Shown here: positions 1 to 11,728 of the stretch, in pieces
Layout: every line of letters begins with the position of its first letter
How positions within the stretch are numbered: position 1 is the first letter of the stretch
Assembly: GCA_940671915.1 (NCBI GenBank)
Contig: CALNVZ010003435.1
Span: forward strand, 2,142,951 to 2,206,950
Source of the DNA: Paracentrotus lividus
Lineage: Eukaryota; Echinodermata; Echinoidea; Camarodonta; Echinidae
Length of the DNA stretch: 64,000 nucleotides
Direction of reading: 5' to 3'
Notes under the pieces: generated by a model
The model's database searches: none
Told to the model about the DNA's origin: nothing
The model's input: the letters and a program-made list of their open reading frames with translations, nothing else
Position numbers and translations under genes: made by a program

Positions 1-449
1 TATATTCTTGTTCTCTAATCTCAATTATTTTTCATACACACACAAAAATTCCCTTTTTTGGCTTGGAGATTTTGGTGCCCATTTTATATATTTGCATTTG
101 CAAAAATGGCCTTGCACTAAAACTGACAATAAGTCAGGCCTGTAAGCTAGTTATCATGAGAATGCGCTTTTCCTAACCTATTTATTGACCTCTGTATGAA
201 GATGATCCGTCACATGGTTCTTAAGTTTAATATCGTAAGAATGAAAGTGGACGGATGGATGGATGGACGTATGGCCGGGGAACCTGAAAGCATATCATCA
301 CAGAAGCATAAAAATATTTAAACTTATGTTTTCAACTTAACAAGATGAGTCATTTTAATCTGTTATTTGGCTTTGTCCTGAGCACCTCCTTATTGAGAGT
401 GAACCGTACCGGTATTTCTGAAGATTTGAGGTGTGGTACATGTACTTAC

Positions 450-1092
450 TCATAGATAAGCTCTAGTGGAACCTGCACATCTTGGACTTGCTCTTTATTC
501 TTATCTAGTTCCTGAAGCCCGCTCACCAGCATGTGCCTGTAAAATGAAAGGATATAAAATATTATTACACTGTAAAGTAATATGCCCCTTCTCAAAACAT
601 GTGACAAAATAAACTCTACTTCTATGGAAGAAGAAGACAATATAGCACCCTACACATTATAATTTGTGAATATGAATATTCCTATTCAAAATAACCAAAT
701 ATATAAGAATTAATTTTGGTTTTAATGCAAGAAAAGATTCAGCAATTTTAACATTTATCGCTAGAATTTTGGAGAACTCAGGAGGAACTTTGTGAGACCA
801 AGGTCAAAACGGTTAACAGAAATTTAAAGTTGAAACATTTTGAAAATGGTAACCATTCACGATATTTATGTTTATCTTAAAACAGTTAAAAATTGAACCT
901 CCCCCCCCCCAAAAAAAAATAAAATAAAAAAACGTAATTAATGATGGATCGAACTTACAACTTTTGGTTGAGAGGAGCTTGTCCCTGGGGCTGGAAATCA
1001 CTAACGACGAGTCCTAGTTGTCTGGTGATTTCAATAAACCTCTCTAGATTCTCAACCAAGGGTTCAAACTTATCAGGTTGAGATGATGACAT
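450..1092 (-). CDS. MED10: Mediator complex subunit 10, N-terminal exons (partial)
   Basis: Two coding exons are visible: exon 1 at 1092-959 (start ATG at 1092, in context ACCATGTC) and exon 2 at 536-450. Exon 1 ends in phase 2 before GTAAG, and exon 2 follows an ACAG acceptor, so the frame joins cleanly. The joined protein begins MSSSQPDKFEPLVENLERF, continues through ITRQLGLVVSDFQPQ, then a segment ending GLQELDKNKEQVQDVQVPLE. This is the conserved N-terminal half of Mediator subunit Med10, a middle-module subunit that helps connect transcription factors to RNA polymerase II. Exon 2 ends in phase 2 at a GTAAGT donor. No further exon is recognisable in positions 1-440, so the C-terminal half lies beyond the left edge. 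Identification is by recalled family similarity and is strong for the VSDFQP and GLQ-LD segments. Confidence 0.9.
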
Positions 1093-3265
1093 GGTGGGTT
1101 GTCAAATGATCAATCTATTGTAATTTAGTCTCTTCTTCACTCAAATTACTCCAGATCCACCTTATGACCGTCCAAGAGGTGTTTCTAAGGTTGGGAGAAA
1201 AGTGATGGGCAATAAAAATTAATTAGGATGAAGTTTAAAAACTATTCACTTACCTATCTTCACATGAAATAGTAAATACCCAAATACTGCAACCTAGGTT
1301 TTAAAGCCAAAATTTAGAAAAAATTAAATCCATGTTAACTTCACACATTGCAGCAAAAAAAGTTAATTATGACTGATTGCTCTAACAATCAAACACATGA
1401 CAAACATCGGAACACAAACAGGAAGATGTTTTAAAAACTTTAGAAGCATCCATTTTTTTACTTAGAACTTACACAACTTAACCGGCAGACCACGTAATAT
1501 TACGTTTTCATGCTATTGTCTGAGCTTTGTCTGTTTTGACACACCAGCGCCACGCTGGTCATACCAGTACTGTGCAATTAGCTCCATGCAGCAGTCAAGT
1601 GGTAAATGATACATGATTTAGAAATCTATAATGCACAAGTCAATGTGAATTTAAACTAAAGTAACATTAAATAAGTTATGTGCAAACAACACTGATCATT
1701 AAAATGGCAAGTTATGGCAAAAACTATTTTTTGTGGTTAAAAAAAAACATGCCTGCACTATTCAGTGAAAGCAAAATATGCTACAAAAATCAGTGTTTAG
1801 TTTTATAATCTTGGAATAATGCACAACATCAACAAGCAAGCCAAAATTGACAAAATATTGAAATACAGTTCGATTTTAGCCATTTAATTTGGTTGGAAGA
1901 CTCAAATGTTTCATTTCTTATAGCAGGTCTACACAATTACCTTACAGTTACACTAAGAACTGTGTGTAAAAAAAAAAGTAAATGAGTCTGCAAACATCAG
2001 ACACATTCAAGCTAATGTCAGATTGTCAATATAAAATCATTCAAAGTAACGAAAATTAGTCTAACATTAGAGTCTAGTCTTTGCCGATGACAATTGTTGA
2101 CAAAATTCAATGTTTCTCGACTTCTTTCTCAAATTTTCATGATTTTTTTTTGGTACGGAGATCTAGATTTTCTAGGCCTATAAAAAAATTAAAGCAACGA
2201 TATGAGAGAGATGTTTACAAGAATAAGGAACATATTTCTTCTCCTTTTCAAGTATATCCCACTGTCTGACCCACCATACACTAGACCACTCGGGGCATGG
2301 CATGCAATCAATCATGACTCGGACACAACTCTGGTTAGCTTAGGCATCAGCTCATCTCAGCCAGCGGGCCAGACCAGGGGCAAACACACTCGTCCATATG
2401 GCACACAGGGCATGCTCGCTCGCGTCACACACACAGCTCAGACTCGTCAGAGTCAATGCGATTAAACATTAAAAATTATATGGCCTGAGCTTATGGTATA
2501 AACATATAAATGTATGAAATTTTACCCTTGAAATGAATGAATCATTATACTTACTGATCTTTGCACAAAAAGAAATATTTTACTCTAAAAATAACTAACA
2601 AATCAGTCCGGTCTCTAGCTCAGCTCAGATCAGCTCAGTTCTGTTCCAATTTTGACAATAGCTTAGGCCTAGGCTACGTCCAAGACCCGCTGTATCATTA
2701 TTCAGAATTCTAGCAAGATTGGTTGGCCTCCTCAGATTTCTCCAAGCTCACTTGAAGAATGGGTACTAGTATTTGCTATATTTGGATTCTTGGAATAATA
2801 CTCTACTTATCAAGTATATCCAGTAGTCTGGTTTTAGGAAAGGTTGCGTGTCCGATTCATCCGGACAAGACAGCCATTTAAAAAAAGAAAAGAAAATGAA
2901 GCCATGCATTTTGGCATTATCAAAGATTTACAAAAATCTTTAGAAAAATTTCTTACCATATAATCAAGAACAAAATTTGTACATTCTTGATCTGTAATTT
3001 TTGATGCATATACTGTGAAATCCAAATCAGAAAAAGTAGGTTTTATTTTCCTTCTGTTTCTAAACATTTCCCCCCCCCCCCTCCCCCTACCTCGCGAACC
3101 CCATGTACTAGGCCTAGAGTCTGACTCTCAAGCATTATAATTTGTAGATGTAGATCTAGAATTTACCTATAACTTTTAAGTTCAGAAATTTCATATTTAC
3201 ATAGCTGGATGCTATTGTGAAGATATGATGTTATTTATGTGTGAGTACATGTAATAAATGAAATG

Positions 3266-3435
3266 CAGGGCCGCGGAGCCGGGGGCGGGGGGCTCAGCCC
3301 CCCCCCCTTCCACACATTTGTCGCAAACGTGTACAAAAACGCAAAAATGACCATACATTTGTGATTTTTAGCCAGTTCAGCCCCCCCCCCACTTTTGGCT
3401 CAGCCCCTACTTTCAAAAACGCTCCGCGGCCCCTG
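3266..3435. mobile_element. MITE-like inverted-repeat element, CAGGG...CCCTG termini
   Basis: The 170-bp segment begins CAGGGCCGCGGAGC and ends with the near inverted complement GCTCCGCGGCCCCTG. It is flanked by a perfect 5-bp direct repeat AAATG (3261-3265 and 3436-3440), as expected for a target-site duplication. A second diverged copy is at 14341-14508, sharing the internal words CAAACGTGTACAAAAA and TGTGATTTTTAGCC. There is no coding capacity. The termini resemble those of hAT-type DNA transposons, which is inference. Confidence 0.8.
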
Positions 3436-3851
3436 AAATGTAATTTTAAAATCAAGAGCATGTTCACAATATTATGGAGCTAGCTAGCTTTCAATTAAGA
3501 GTCTGAATAAGAAGACTAGTCATATTGAGATATATTTACAAACACAAAAATCCTGTTTGTGGTGTCGCCTTGAAAGGATGCTTGAACTTACATTTAGGAC
3601 TGATTTTTTGGGTAAGTATTGATTTGTTTTGTTCTCTTGAATACTTCCTCCCAAATTTCAAAATATTATTCGATAAAAATTGATTATTGTTATTGAGAAA
3701 TCCTGTAATCTATTTTACATTTTTATCTGTTTGTGATGAGGGTACGTGGAAAGCAGTAGGTGGGACAATACAAATGGGTAAAACTAAAAGACTTGCGAGT
3801 AGCTGAACGAACCTGTATGGTGAGACTGAGACTGAGAGTGCCTATTCTGCG

Positions 3852-4309
3852 CGGTGCCCATGTCTACGCACCCACGTAAATGCGCGAATTTTATAGAACA
3901 AAACCCCTAATTAATATCAACCTGCAATCTTAACCTCAACAATCCATTTTGATACAAAAAAACTGCGAAAAAAATTGATTAAAAATGGTTTTCAGCAAGT
4001 TATATTTGCTACCCTGAAAATTTCAACCATTCTCAAAAAGTGAAAGTGAAAAACTTGCGTGCGCTTGATTTGCGTGCAAAATGAGTTAGTGCGCAGACAT
4101 GGGCACTATTCAATTCTGCAATACAAAATGACAGCCCTTCGAAAAATCGCAAAAAAAACATTGTTCTTGTAAATTAATTCTTGAGATTTTTTGCTTCATT
4201 TATCAATATAATAGAAAAGAATGGAATAATATTGATGAATCTTAAAATAATACGTAACTTTTTATTGAAATTGAGGTCAAATTTTAGGTGCGCAGACTTG
4301 GGCACCGCC
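3852..4309. mobile_element. MITE-like element with ~22-bp terminal inverted repeats
   Basis: The left end reads GCGGTGCCCATGTCTACGCA and the right end carries its near inverted complement, TGCGCAGACTTGGGCACCGC. A third copy of the motif, GCGCAGACATGGGCAC, lies internally near 4093. The interior is AT-rich and non-coding. A fragment closely resembling its right interior (GATGAATCTTAAAATAATA ... ATTGAAATT) recurs near 23768, so the family is dispersed. Confidence 0.7.
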
Positions 4310-4530
4310 ATCATACTATAGTATCAGTAGATTGACGATAAGGAATCTAATTATAGCACTCTCAAGTTCCGTAACTGCCAGCCAAATCCCGTAGGTCCCA
4401 AAAGAAAACAGGTGTCTTCATAAATGAAGACGGCAAAATTTGGCAAACGTCTGTGTTTATGCAGATGGTCAGTGTTTATGCAGACGATCAGCTGTTCTCG
4501 ACCAGCGCCTCTACTGAGTATAGGCCTACC

Positions 4531-5100
4531 CAGTTATTGGGTGTCCGGACACTCGATTTTTACCAGTCACTTGAAAAGGTTTCCAAGCAATGTCTTTGCA
4601 GTTTTTTAGATCAAAATGTTAGAAAATAGTGTGGAGAACAAATATTGATAATGAAAAGCAGTAGATGATAGTAGATCTGTAGAAAACCGTAATAGTTCTC
4701 TATAGTTTACATGGATATAATTACAGACATAGAATATAATAATATAGATACTTTGAATACTAACCTTAAATTTGTACGTAGAATGTAGCAAGTGTAAGTT
4801 GCAGGTAAGCTCTCAGGAAACAGAATGGCAGAAAAACGCTCTCTTCGTGGCCCGCGATGTTCCCCGTGTAGATGACGGATCCGTACGCGTACTCCAAATG
4901 TATGTTAAAGGCGCACATACATATGAGTACGCGCACGGACCCTCTGAGAGTGAGTGTTGTGTATTATAAAGCGTCAGAGTAGTGCAGTTTTCACTACAGA
5001 TCTATTCAGTGTATATATTTGGTCTAGTTCTAGATCTAATCCTGAGACCAAAAACCAGACTTCATTTTTGTTAATTAAGTGTCCGGACAACCAACCCCCC
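4531..5100. mobile_element. MITE-like element bounded by GTGTCCGGACAC motifs, copy 1
   Basis: The left end CAGTTATTGGGTGTCCGGAC and the right end AGTGTCCGGACAACCAACCC are inverted relative to each other around the palindromic core GTGTCCGGACAC. The interior (ACCAGTCACTTGAAAAGG..., GTGGAGAACAAATATTGAT, ATCCTGAGACCAAAAA) matches the shorter copy at 5289-5480. Copy 1 is longer because of about 380 bp of extra internal sequence. No protein is encoded. Confidence 0.65.
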
Positions 5101-5288
5101 ATCCTACTACGTGTACCGTACCCACTCGATCTCGATTCCAACCGCCGCCGCTGCACCTCCTGCACTTTCTGTAGCAGGGGTTCGGCATCTTCATATTTTA
5201 CCTTATCATTAATGGTATAAACTTCCTTATAATATTGGACTTTGATTGGCTAGATAGTAGATCTAGGTTAACATTGGGAGAGTATAAC

Positions 5289-5480
5289 CAGTTATTGGGT
5301 GTCCGGACACTCATTTTTAACCAGCCATTTAAAAGGGTTTACAAGCAAAGTCTTTGTCATAAAATGTTAGAAATTATTGTGGAGAACAAATATTGATGAT
5401 GATAAGAGTATTCAGCATATTTGGCTTAATCCTGAGACCAAAAACAGGGCAATTATTTGTTAAGTGTCTGGACACCCAAC
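5289..5480. mobile_element. MITE-like element bounded by GTGTCCGGACAC motifs, copy 2
   Basis: This is the shorter copy (~190 bp) of the element at 4531-5100, with the same left end CAGTTATTGGGTGTCCGGAC and a right end reading AAGTGTCTGGACACCCAACC. Two copies of different internal length lie within 1 kb of each other. Confidence 0.65.
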
Positions 5481-6002
5481 CCCCCCACCCCCCCCCCCCC
5501 ATCCTATTGGTATTATCCTGTTAAAAGTCTCCAGTCCATTCACTCCCGTTCATTTTGTCAGTGGCCGGCGGAGACATCCTTCCCCCAGCATCCTTCCACT
5601 TCCAATTGAATTCGTACACAGTGAGCGTGCACACATGAGAAGAGAGGTGACAAATTTGAAGATATAGCCCAAGCCAACCTCTTTAGTTTTAGTTTAGGAT
5701 ATTTCTGGATATTCTTTTTGATTTTGCTTCCTGTCAATCAAGAGCTTTTCTTTGCATTGTTTTGTTTTGATTAATTTTCTTCATTTAAACATTTCACTGA
5801 TATTTTCTTTATATTTCCTGCTTTTTAAAATATTAAGATTCCAAGATGAACTTCCCATTTAGTTAAGCATTATATTGAACGTTTGGATGACAAGCTTTTT
5901 CAGATTTAGATGTATCTAGATTTCTACAATATATTTTTCTATAATTTATATTTGCTGGACAGGTACATTGAGGATAGATGCATCTGTATCGTAACCATAG
6001 CA

Positions 6003-9000
6003 ATGATGGAAGCTAATGCAAGTGGTAATGACCCAATGGTAATCTGTCCCACTGAGGCCGAGCTAGAAGCTGAACCTTCAGTCAATGTCTCATGCACAGT
6101 AGAGGGATGCAACAAGATCTTCAACACCTCAGCAGCCCGTAACATTCACATCATACAGACTCATAAGATCTACAAGGTAGGAGAGAATCTGTTTGAACAG
6201 ATGGAACAAATTGTGATATGAGTACAGCAAAATATGAATCAATGTGACATAAATGTCTGGAGTAAATACTGTATACTAAAAGCCAATATTTTCGCATACA
6301 GATATTTTCATGATTTTGGACTTGTTGGGAAAATTCACGAGAGCAAAATTTCACGATTTTGGTGATGATTTCATTACTTTAAATAGCCTTGTATTGAAGT
6401 GGAAATTTCTGTGATGACTGACTCGCGAATTTGCGAAAATAAAGTCACCATGAAAATAACCACTTATACAGTAGATAACTCAGATAACTAACGGAGCGAA
6501 CCAAATATACAAAGTTCTGATTTGAAATGTATGAAGGATGAAAAAGGTTTTGATTGTTATCATTTATTAAAATATATAATATATATCTCTAGAAAATTAC
6601 AGATTGTTTTAAGTACAAAATTATGCCTAACAAGGGGGAATAAGGAAACCATGTCTACTAACCCTTTTAGGTTCAAGGCAGGTTTGTAAAAGAAACAATA
6701 AAAAATAGAATAAGAAAATGACAAAATGAGTATAATTGATAATTGTGCAATCCATATTTAATGAGATAAAGAGATGGAACATGCATAAGATATATCCTGT
6801 GCTATGATATGATCCATGTTACTTTTATTCTAGGATGACGATGAGAGGAAGAGATTTAACCGATCTCAGAACAAGAATATATCCAAGGTCATCAAGCACT
6901 TCTACTGCCCTGTCAAGATGTGTAATAGAAGTGAAGATTGGAAGAAGCCTTTCTCTAGGCTTAGTCTTCTCAAACAGGTACTGCTCTTTTTTTTTTTCCT
7001 TTTTTATAAATTTATCATGAAATAAAGAAACTTGGACACTTTTTTGAAACTACAAAAAAAAAAAAAAAAGAACACACATTCTGGGCTGACTTCCTATGGT
7101 TTTCTTTCCCTATGTCATTCAGATTTGGGAAGTTTTCTTGTAGATTGTGTTTAGAGTTTTTTTTCTGCTGTGTACTTGTGATGTAATATTTTTTTTATTT
7201 TTCATTGTAACACTATTCTTTGAACTTGATAAGGTTTCTTTTGCTTATTGTTTGAGGCTAATGAGTCTCATGGCAGTTGATTCTTAGATGACGTGATGCA
7301 CTGTCATCTTTGAATTATGTTTGCATAACCTTTCAAATATTGGGTTTGGGTGTTATAGGTCTTACAATTTATAGCCTACATACTCTGCATCCAAATTTTG
7401 TGACTATACTGTATTCGCTGTTATTTTCACCCAATTAATTTTTCGCGTTTAGAGGCCTCGAAACATATTTGCGGGTTCATATATTCACGCTGTACGATCT
7501 TTGCTCGAAATCCGCAAAAATTAATGTACCGCAAAAATATCCACGATTACAGTAGGTTTTTTAAAAGACCGATATCAAACAAATATTTGGGACAGGAATT
7601 TGCCATCTATTGATTAATTGACCTGAATTGGGAATACATTTTATAATTGACTTGATGTAGAATATCCCATATAAATGGCATTAGACGTAAGAAATATATT
7701 CTATTTGTCTGTTTATTCAGCACTACTATAGTTTGCACGCCGAGAAGAAGTATCCATGCAAGAAGTGTGAGAAACGATTCAGCACACAGAGTCAACATGC
7801 TACCCACGAGAGAGATTGTGGCAAGGAATTCTTCTGTACATGCGGAGAGAAACACAACTCTATTACATCACTCTACATGCATGCAAAGAGAAAACAGCAT
7901 GACCTACCTGATGAATATTGTAAAAGGTATGATGTATTGCACATTATATTGTTAGTTGAGAGCCAGAAAGGGCAATTACAATGCAGTCAGACGTTAACAC
8001 ACAGTTTAAGTCCTTTTGCTTCTAAAGAGAAATATAAAACATTGTTTACTTCCGAAATCTCTTATTCAAAAGCAAGAGGAAATTTGAGAAATTATTCTGA
8101 AGTATTTTTTTTTTTAAATCCTAGAATGATTATTCAAATATACAGATGTTTTGTTTGTTTACCATATTAAATCTAAATAATGATAACAATAACATTAATC
8201 TTCAGATGGTAGTCTGCAAGTTACGGATTGTAAAGTTGGCAGATTTGTAATAGTTCGCCATTCATTTCATGGTCTGTCTTATAACTTATCCTACATTGAT
8301 TATACCTAGAAAATCACTCGTCATAATTATTTTAAATGGCCACCTGAGTTATTCAATACATGTCTTTTTGTTTTTGCAGAAAGAAGCTTGCTGAACCGGT
8401 GAAGGAGACGTTTATCTTGGTTGTTCCTGTCCCTTGTGGAAATCATGAAGACATCCAGAAAGCCATACGGGAACCCATGACCCTCCTCCCCCATCCTTCA
8501 ACATGTACTCTGCTACCAGTATCTGAGAATAGACAATTGATAAGCAACCTCACCCAAACCAACACCTCTATACTTGCTACGGCGACAATACCTGGTCAAA
8601 GTGGAGCTGTAGCTGTGGGCGGGGCTGTCAAGATGGAAGGCCATGTGTCAGCAACAACATCTACTCAGACAGATGAGTCTTTGGTCATTCCATTGCCACC
8701 TAAGCTGGCTACAAGCAGTTCCTATGCTCAGACTGCACACACTTGCTTTCCAAGCTTCATACCCATGATCAACGCACCAAAAAGACATAAGAAGACTCTT
8801 GCTGTCCAGACACAGGTTCAATGGACACAGGGGCAGCGCCTATGCGAGATGGCCTCTACTGAAACGCAAACATCGGGTGGACAAAATAACACAGAACAGG
8901 GTAACCCAGGACAAGGTAATGCCGTACAGGGTAAAATTTCACTTGGTACACCAACTTCTATCTCTACTCATGTGCCATCACTGGAGCAAAATATTTCAGG

Positions 9001-10855
9001 TCCATTCTTTCATCAGTTTCCAAATCCTGTTTCGTTGGGTTCACCACAAGCAAACTCCTCCAATTCAATGATGTCATTAAGACCTAACTCCACTCTCCAA
9101 AACTATGGAGTGAACTCTGCTCACATGTCGTCTAGGTCACAATCTGTACACCCAGACTCTCAGCTTGATACCAACAGTACTCAGACCCCTTGGAATGTCA
9201 TAGCAGTTGGCAACAATCTTCCAATGGACCAAACAACACCGTCAATCGACACTGGGAACAAGATATTACCAAATGAGGTAATCACCCAAACTGACCTTAC
9301 TTTCCAGAATTTCATGGAGTTCAACACCTCAGAAACACAGACCCTCTCCAATGTTATTGATGCCATGACTGATACAAATGAATCGTTGGCTACTGCAGCT
9401 GTAGAAGCAAGATCAGGAAGTATTCCAATGGTTCCAGGTGTTTCTGCTACATCCTTGGGTTTGAGTGTAAAGACCAATTCTACTACTCTGTCTCCTGAAA
9501 CCTCACTTGGTGTTCAGACTGGTGCTTCTAGTATGCCTCCTGCACCATTGGGTCTTTGTGTTCAGCCCAACGCTATTGTGACTTCTGCACCCTTGGGTCT
9601 TGGTGTTCAAACCAGTTCTAAGAGTATGTCCCCTAGACCATTGGGTCATGCTGCTCATGGAAATCCTACAAGCATGACTCCTGTACCTTTGGAACTTAGT
9701 GTTCAGACAAATGCTAACAGTATGTCTTCTACACCCTTGGAACTTGGTGTTCCAACCAATTCTACCAGCATATGCTCTGCACTCTCAGAATGTGGTGTTC
9801 AGACGAATACTACTATGTCTTCTGCACTCACAGAACGTGGTGTTCAGACCAATGCCACTAGTATGACCACTACACCATTGGGACCAATTCAGACCAATAC
9901 TAATAATACATCTCCTGCACCAACAGGTCTAGGCATTCAGACCAATGCTTCTGCATCCATGGAACTTGATACTCAAAGCAATACTACCAGACTAACTCCT
10001 GCACCCTTAGGACTTCAAGTTCAGAACAATGCTAATGATATGTCTACTTCTCCCTTGGCTCTTGGTGTTCAGACCAGTGGTACAAGTATGTCCCCCGCAA
10101 TACTGATTGTAGGTAATCCAAACAGCAACATGAGTATGCCTGCTGCACCCCAGGATCTTGGAAATCGGTCCAGTACTACCAGTATGTCTCCTCCCCCTGA
10201 TGTAGCAATGTCAGGTCTGGACCTTCTATTCTTGGCTAGCACAGAGCACAGAGCTAACACTTCACTTGGAATGCCCGGGATAGATGAGTCCCTGTGCTGT
10301 CAGCAGACTCAAACCGTCTTTGATACTGACACAGGCCATCAGGAAACCCAGACGGCTTGGGACTGGAGCTTAGATGAATTCTCTTTCCTGGACCAGTATA
10401 CCCAGACAGCTATGAGTGCTCAGAGTAGCACAAGTAGTACTACCACCACCATGCCTGAGACGGATCAGTTTTGCCAGACAGGACTTGACCTCTGCTCACC
10501 ATTCGCCTTCTCCAACACCGAGACCCAGACTGTATCTGTCTTTGATCTGGAGATGTTTGGGAACTCCATCTCTGTCCAGACTGAGGCAGGTTCTGCATCC
10601 AAGCTCCTAGGTCAAGATGGTCCCAGTGAGGCGAGTAAAGAGGTGCAGGTATCATCCATGGGAACCCAACAGGAAATGGTCAGTGCAGATGTCCAGACTG
10701 AAGACATGGATTTCAATAGGCTTCGGAGCAGACAGGTGGGTACCAGTCAGTTGGCAAGCAGTCACACACAGACATCCTTATGGGAAGATATTGAATCCAT
10801 AATTAGGTCAGATAGCTTCACTCAGACACAGTTCCCATCACAGGCTAATGAGTAA
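6003..10855 (+). CDS. ATMIN: ATM interactor (ASCIZ) orthologue, complete, 4 exons
   Basis: Coding exons are 6003-6176, 6834-6977, 7721-7926 and 8380-10855; all introns are GT-AG and the phases (0, 0, 2) join to 999 aa. ATMIN/ASCIZ is a nuclear zinc-finger protein that binds ATM and activates transcription of the dynein light chain gene DYNLL1 (LC8); LC8 binding to its tail feeds back on it. Residues 31-166 hold four finger-like units: C31/C36/H49/H54, C83/C88/H107/H112, C119/C122/H135 and C145/C147/H160/H166. The 820-residue tail is low-complexity, rich in S, T, P and Q. It contains at least 11 TQT tripeptides (STQTDES, ETQTLSN, FTQTQFP) plus about 9 VQT variants, the classic LC8 anchor. Residues ~545-780 are a ~16-residue tandem repeat. 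Two adjacent ATGs at 6003 and 6006 are possible starts. Human ATMIN is shorter, about 820 aa. Confidence 0.93.
9490..10200 (+). repeat. Tandem ~48-bp coding repeat encoding LC8-motif-like units in ATMIN
   Basis: About 15 degenerate copies of a ~16-residue unit follow one another, with approximate consensus LGVQTNATSMSPAPLG. Successive cores read LGVQTGASS, LCVQPNAIV, LGVQTSSKS, LSVQTNANS, LGVPTNSTS, CGVQTNTT, RGVQTNATS, PIQTNTN, LGIQTNAS, LQVQNNAND and LGVQTSGTS. Some units keep a VQT or IQT anchor. Others have lost it (VQP, VPT, VQN, GNP). Confidence 0.85.
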
Positions 10856-11573
10856 ATTCTTTTATTCCAAATTACGCTGACCATGAATTTTGTTTGTATT
10901 ACATTTCAAGACAAGCAGGCTTTAATTAATTGTAAATAGTGATTGTTGAATGTTAATCGTGTGTTTTTTTGTTGTTTTTGGTTTTTTTTTTTTTTTTGCA
11001 GAATAGAAAAATAATGGAAATTTACAATAATACCCAAAAGCACATCTCCTATTTGCAAAAATGGTATTCCTCACCATGCACATAGGCTAGGATTATGAGC
11101 TTAATACCCATTTTCATATTCGACCAAATTTGTCCGTCAAATTCTTGTTTGAACATGTAATTCTTGTTTGAACATGTGTATGAGTCCTAGTTTTTTTCTG
11201 TTATCACGAAAACCTGGGATTACTCTGGTGAGGTTTAAAGTTGACCAATGGTTAGATAAGTTAGTTCTAAATAGTACTGTCGACAGAGTAAGAAAGGAAA
11301 TGGAGAGTTGGGGAAAGAAGAAATGGAGAGGCAAGATATACAATGTAGAGTAGAAACTAGAGGAATTCTTTTCTTGATTGAGTCCTGAAAAGAACTGTAA
11401 ACCAGATAAGAAAGCAAGAGGCAAGGAAAGCCTGTAGTAATAGAGAGGGCTCTACCTTCTTAAACTCTCCTTTTCTACTCCCTTGAACTCTCCGTATCTT
11501 TTAATCTCCCCAGACTTTTCATGAGTAACCTCAGGGTGAACTGTAAACTTCATCACAGTATCTAAATCCCGAT

Positions 11574-11728
11574 CAGTGGTGTATCCAGGTTGGGGCACAG
11601 GGGACGTGCCCCCTTTATAATTTGAAAACCACTCATTGACTAGATGTTAAAATCAGAAAATATTGGCAGTTCACATCCTTATTGGGACTGGCGCCCCTTT
11701 TATTTTCATACCCTGGATCCACCACTGC
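11574..11728. mobile_element. MITE-like element, CAGTGGTGTATCCAGG termini
   Basis: The left end CAGTGGTGTATCCAGG is matched by the right end CCTGGATCCACCACTG in inverted orientation, enclosing a 155-bp non-coding segment. Related ends (GATCC-CC-CTAC or GTAGATCCGCCACTG) recur at 13613-13775, 25001, 26101, 26270 and 59863, so this is a common dispersed family here. Confidence 0.7.

Larger units (their letters stand above)
1093..5960. other. Intergenic region between MED10 and ATMIN
   Basis: This 4.9-kb stretch lies between the divergent starts of MED10 (minus) and ATMIN (plus), so it should contain both promoters. I see no coding exon. It is AT-rich and holds several inverted-repeat elements, listed separately at 3266, 3852, 4531 and 5289. 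The first ~100 bp upstream of MED10 is presumably 5' UTR and core promoter, but I see no clear TATA box. A possible splice acceptor (GGACAG, ending about 5961) precedes the ATMIN start, which suggests an untranslated first exon somewhere in this interval. Confidence 0.5.

Noticed and set aside
1..440. Search for the third MED10 exon.
   Set aside because: No segment on the minus strand encodes the expected conserved C-terminal half with a proper acceptor, so the rest must be beyond the left edge.
7927..8170. Continuation of the ATMIN exon-3 frame past position 7926.
   Set aside because: The GTATGA donor at 7927 joins exon 4 in the right phase and keeps the basic KRKK stretch. The remaining open frame is intronic and AT-rich.
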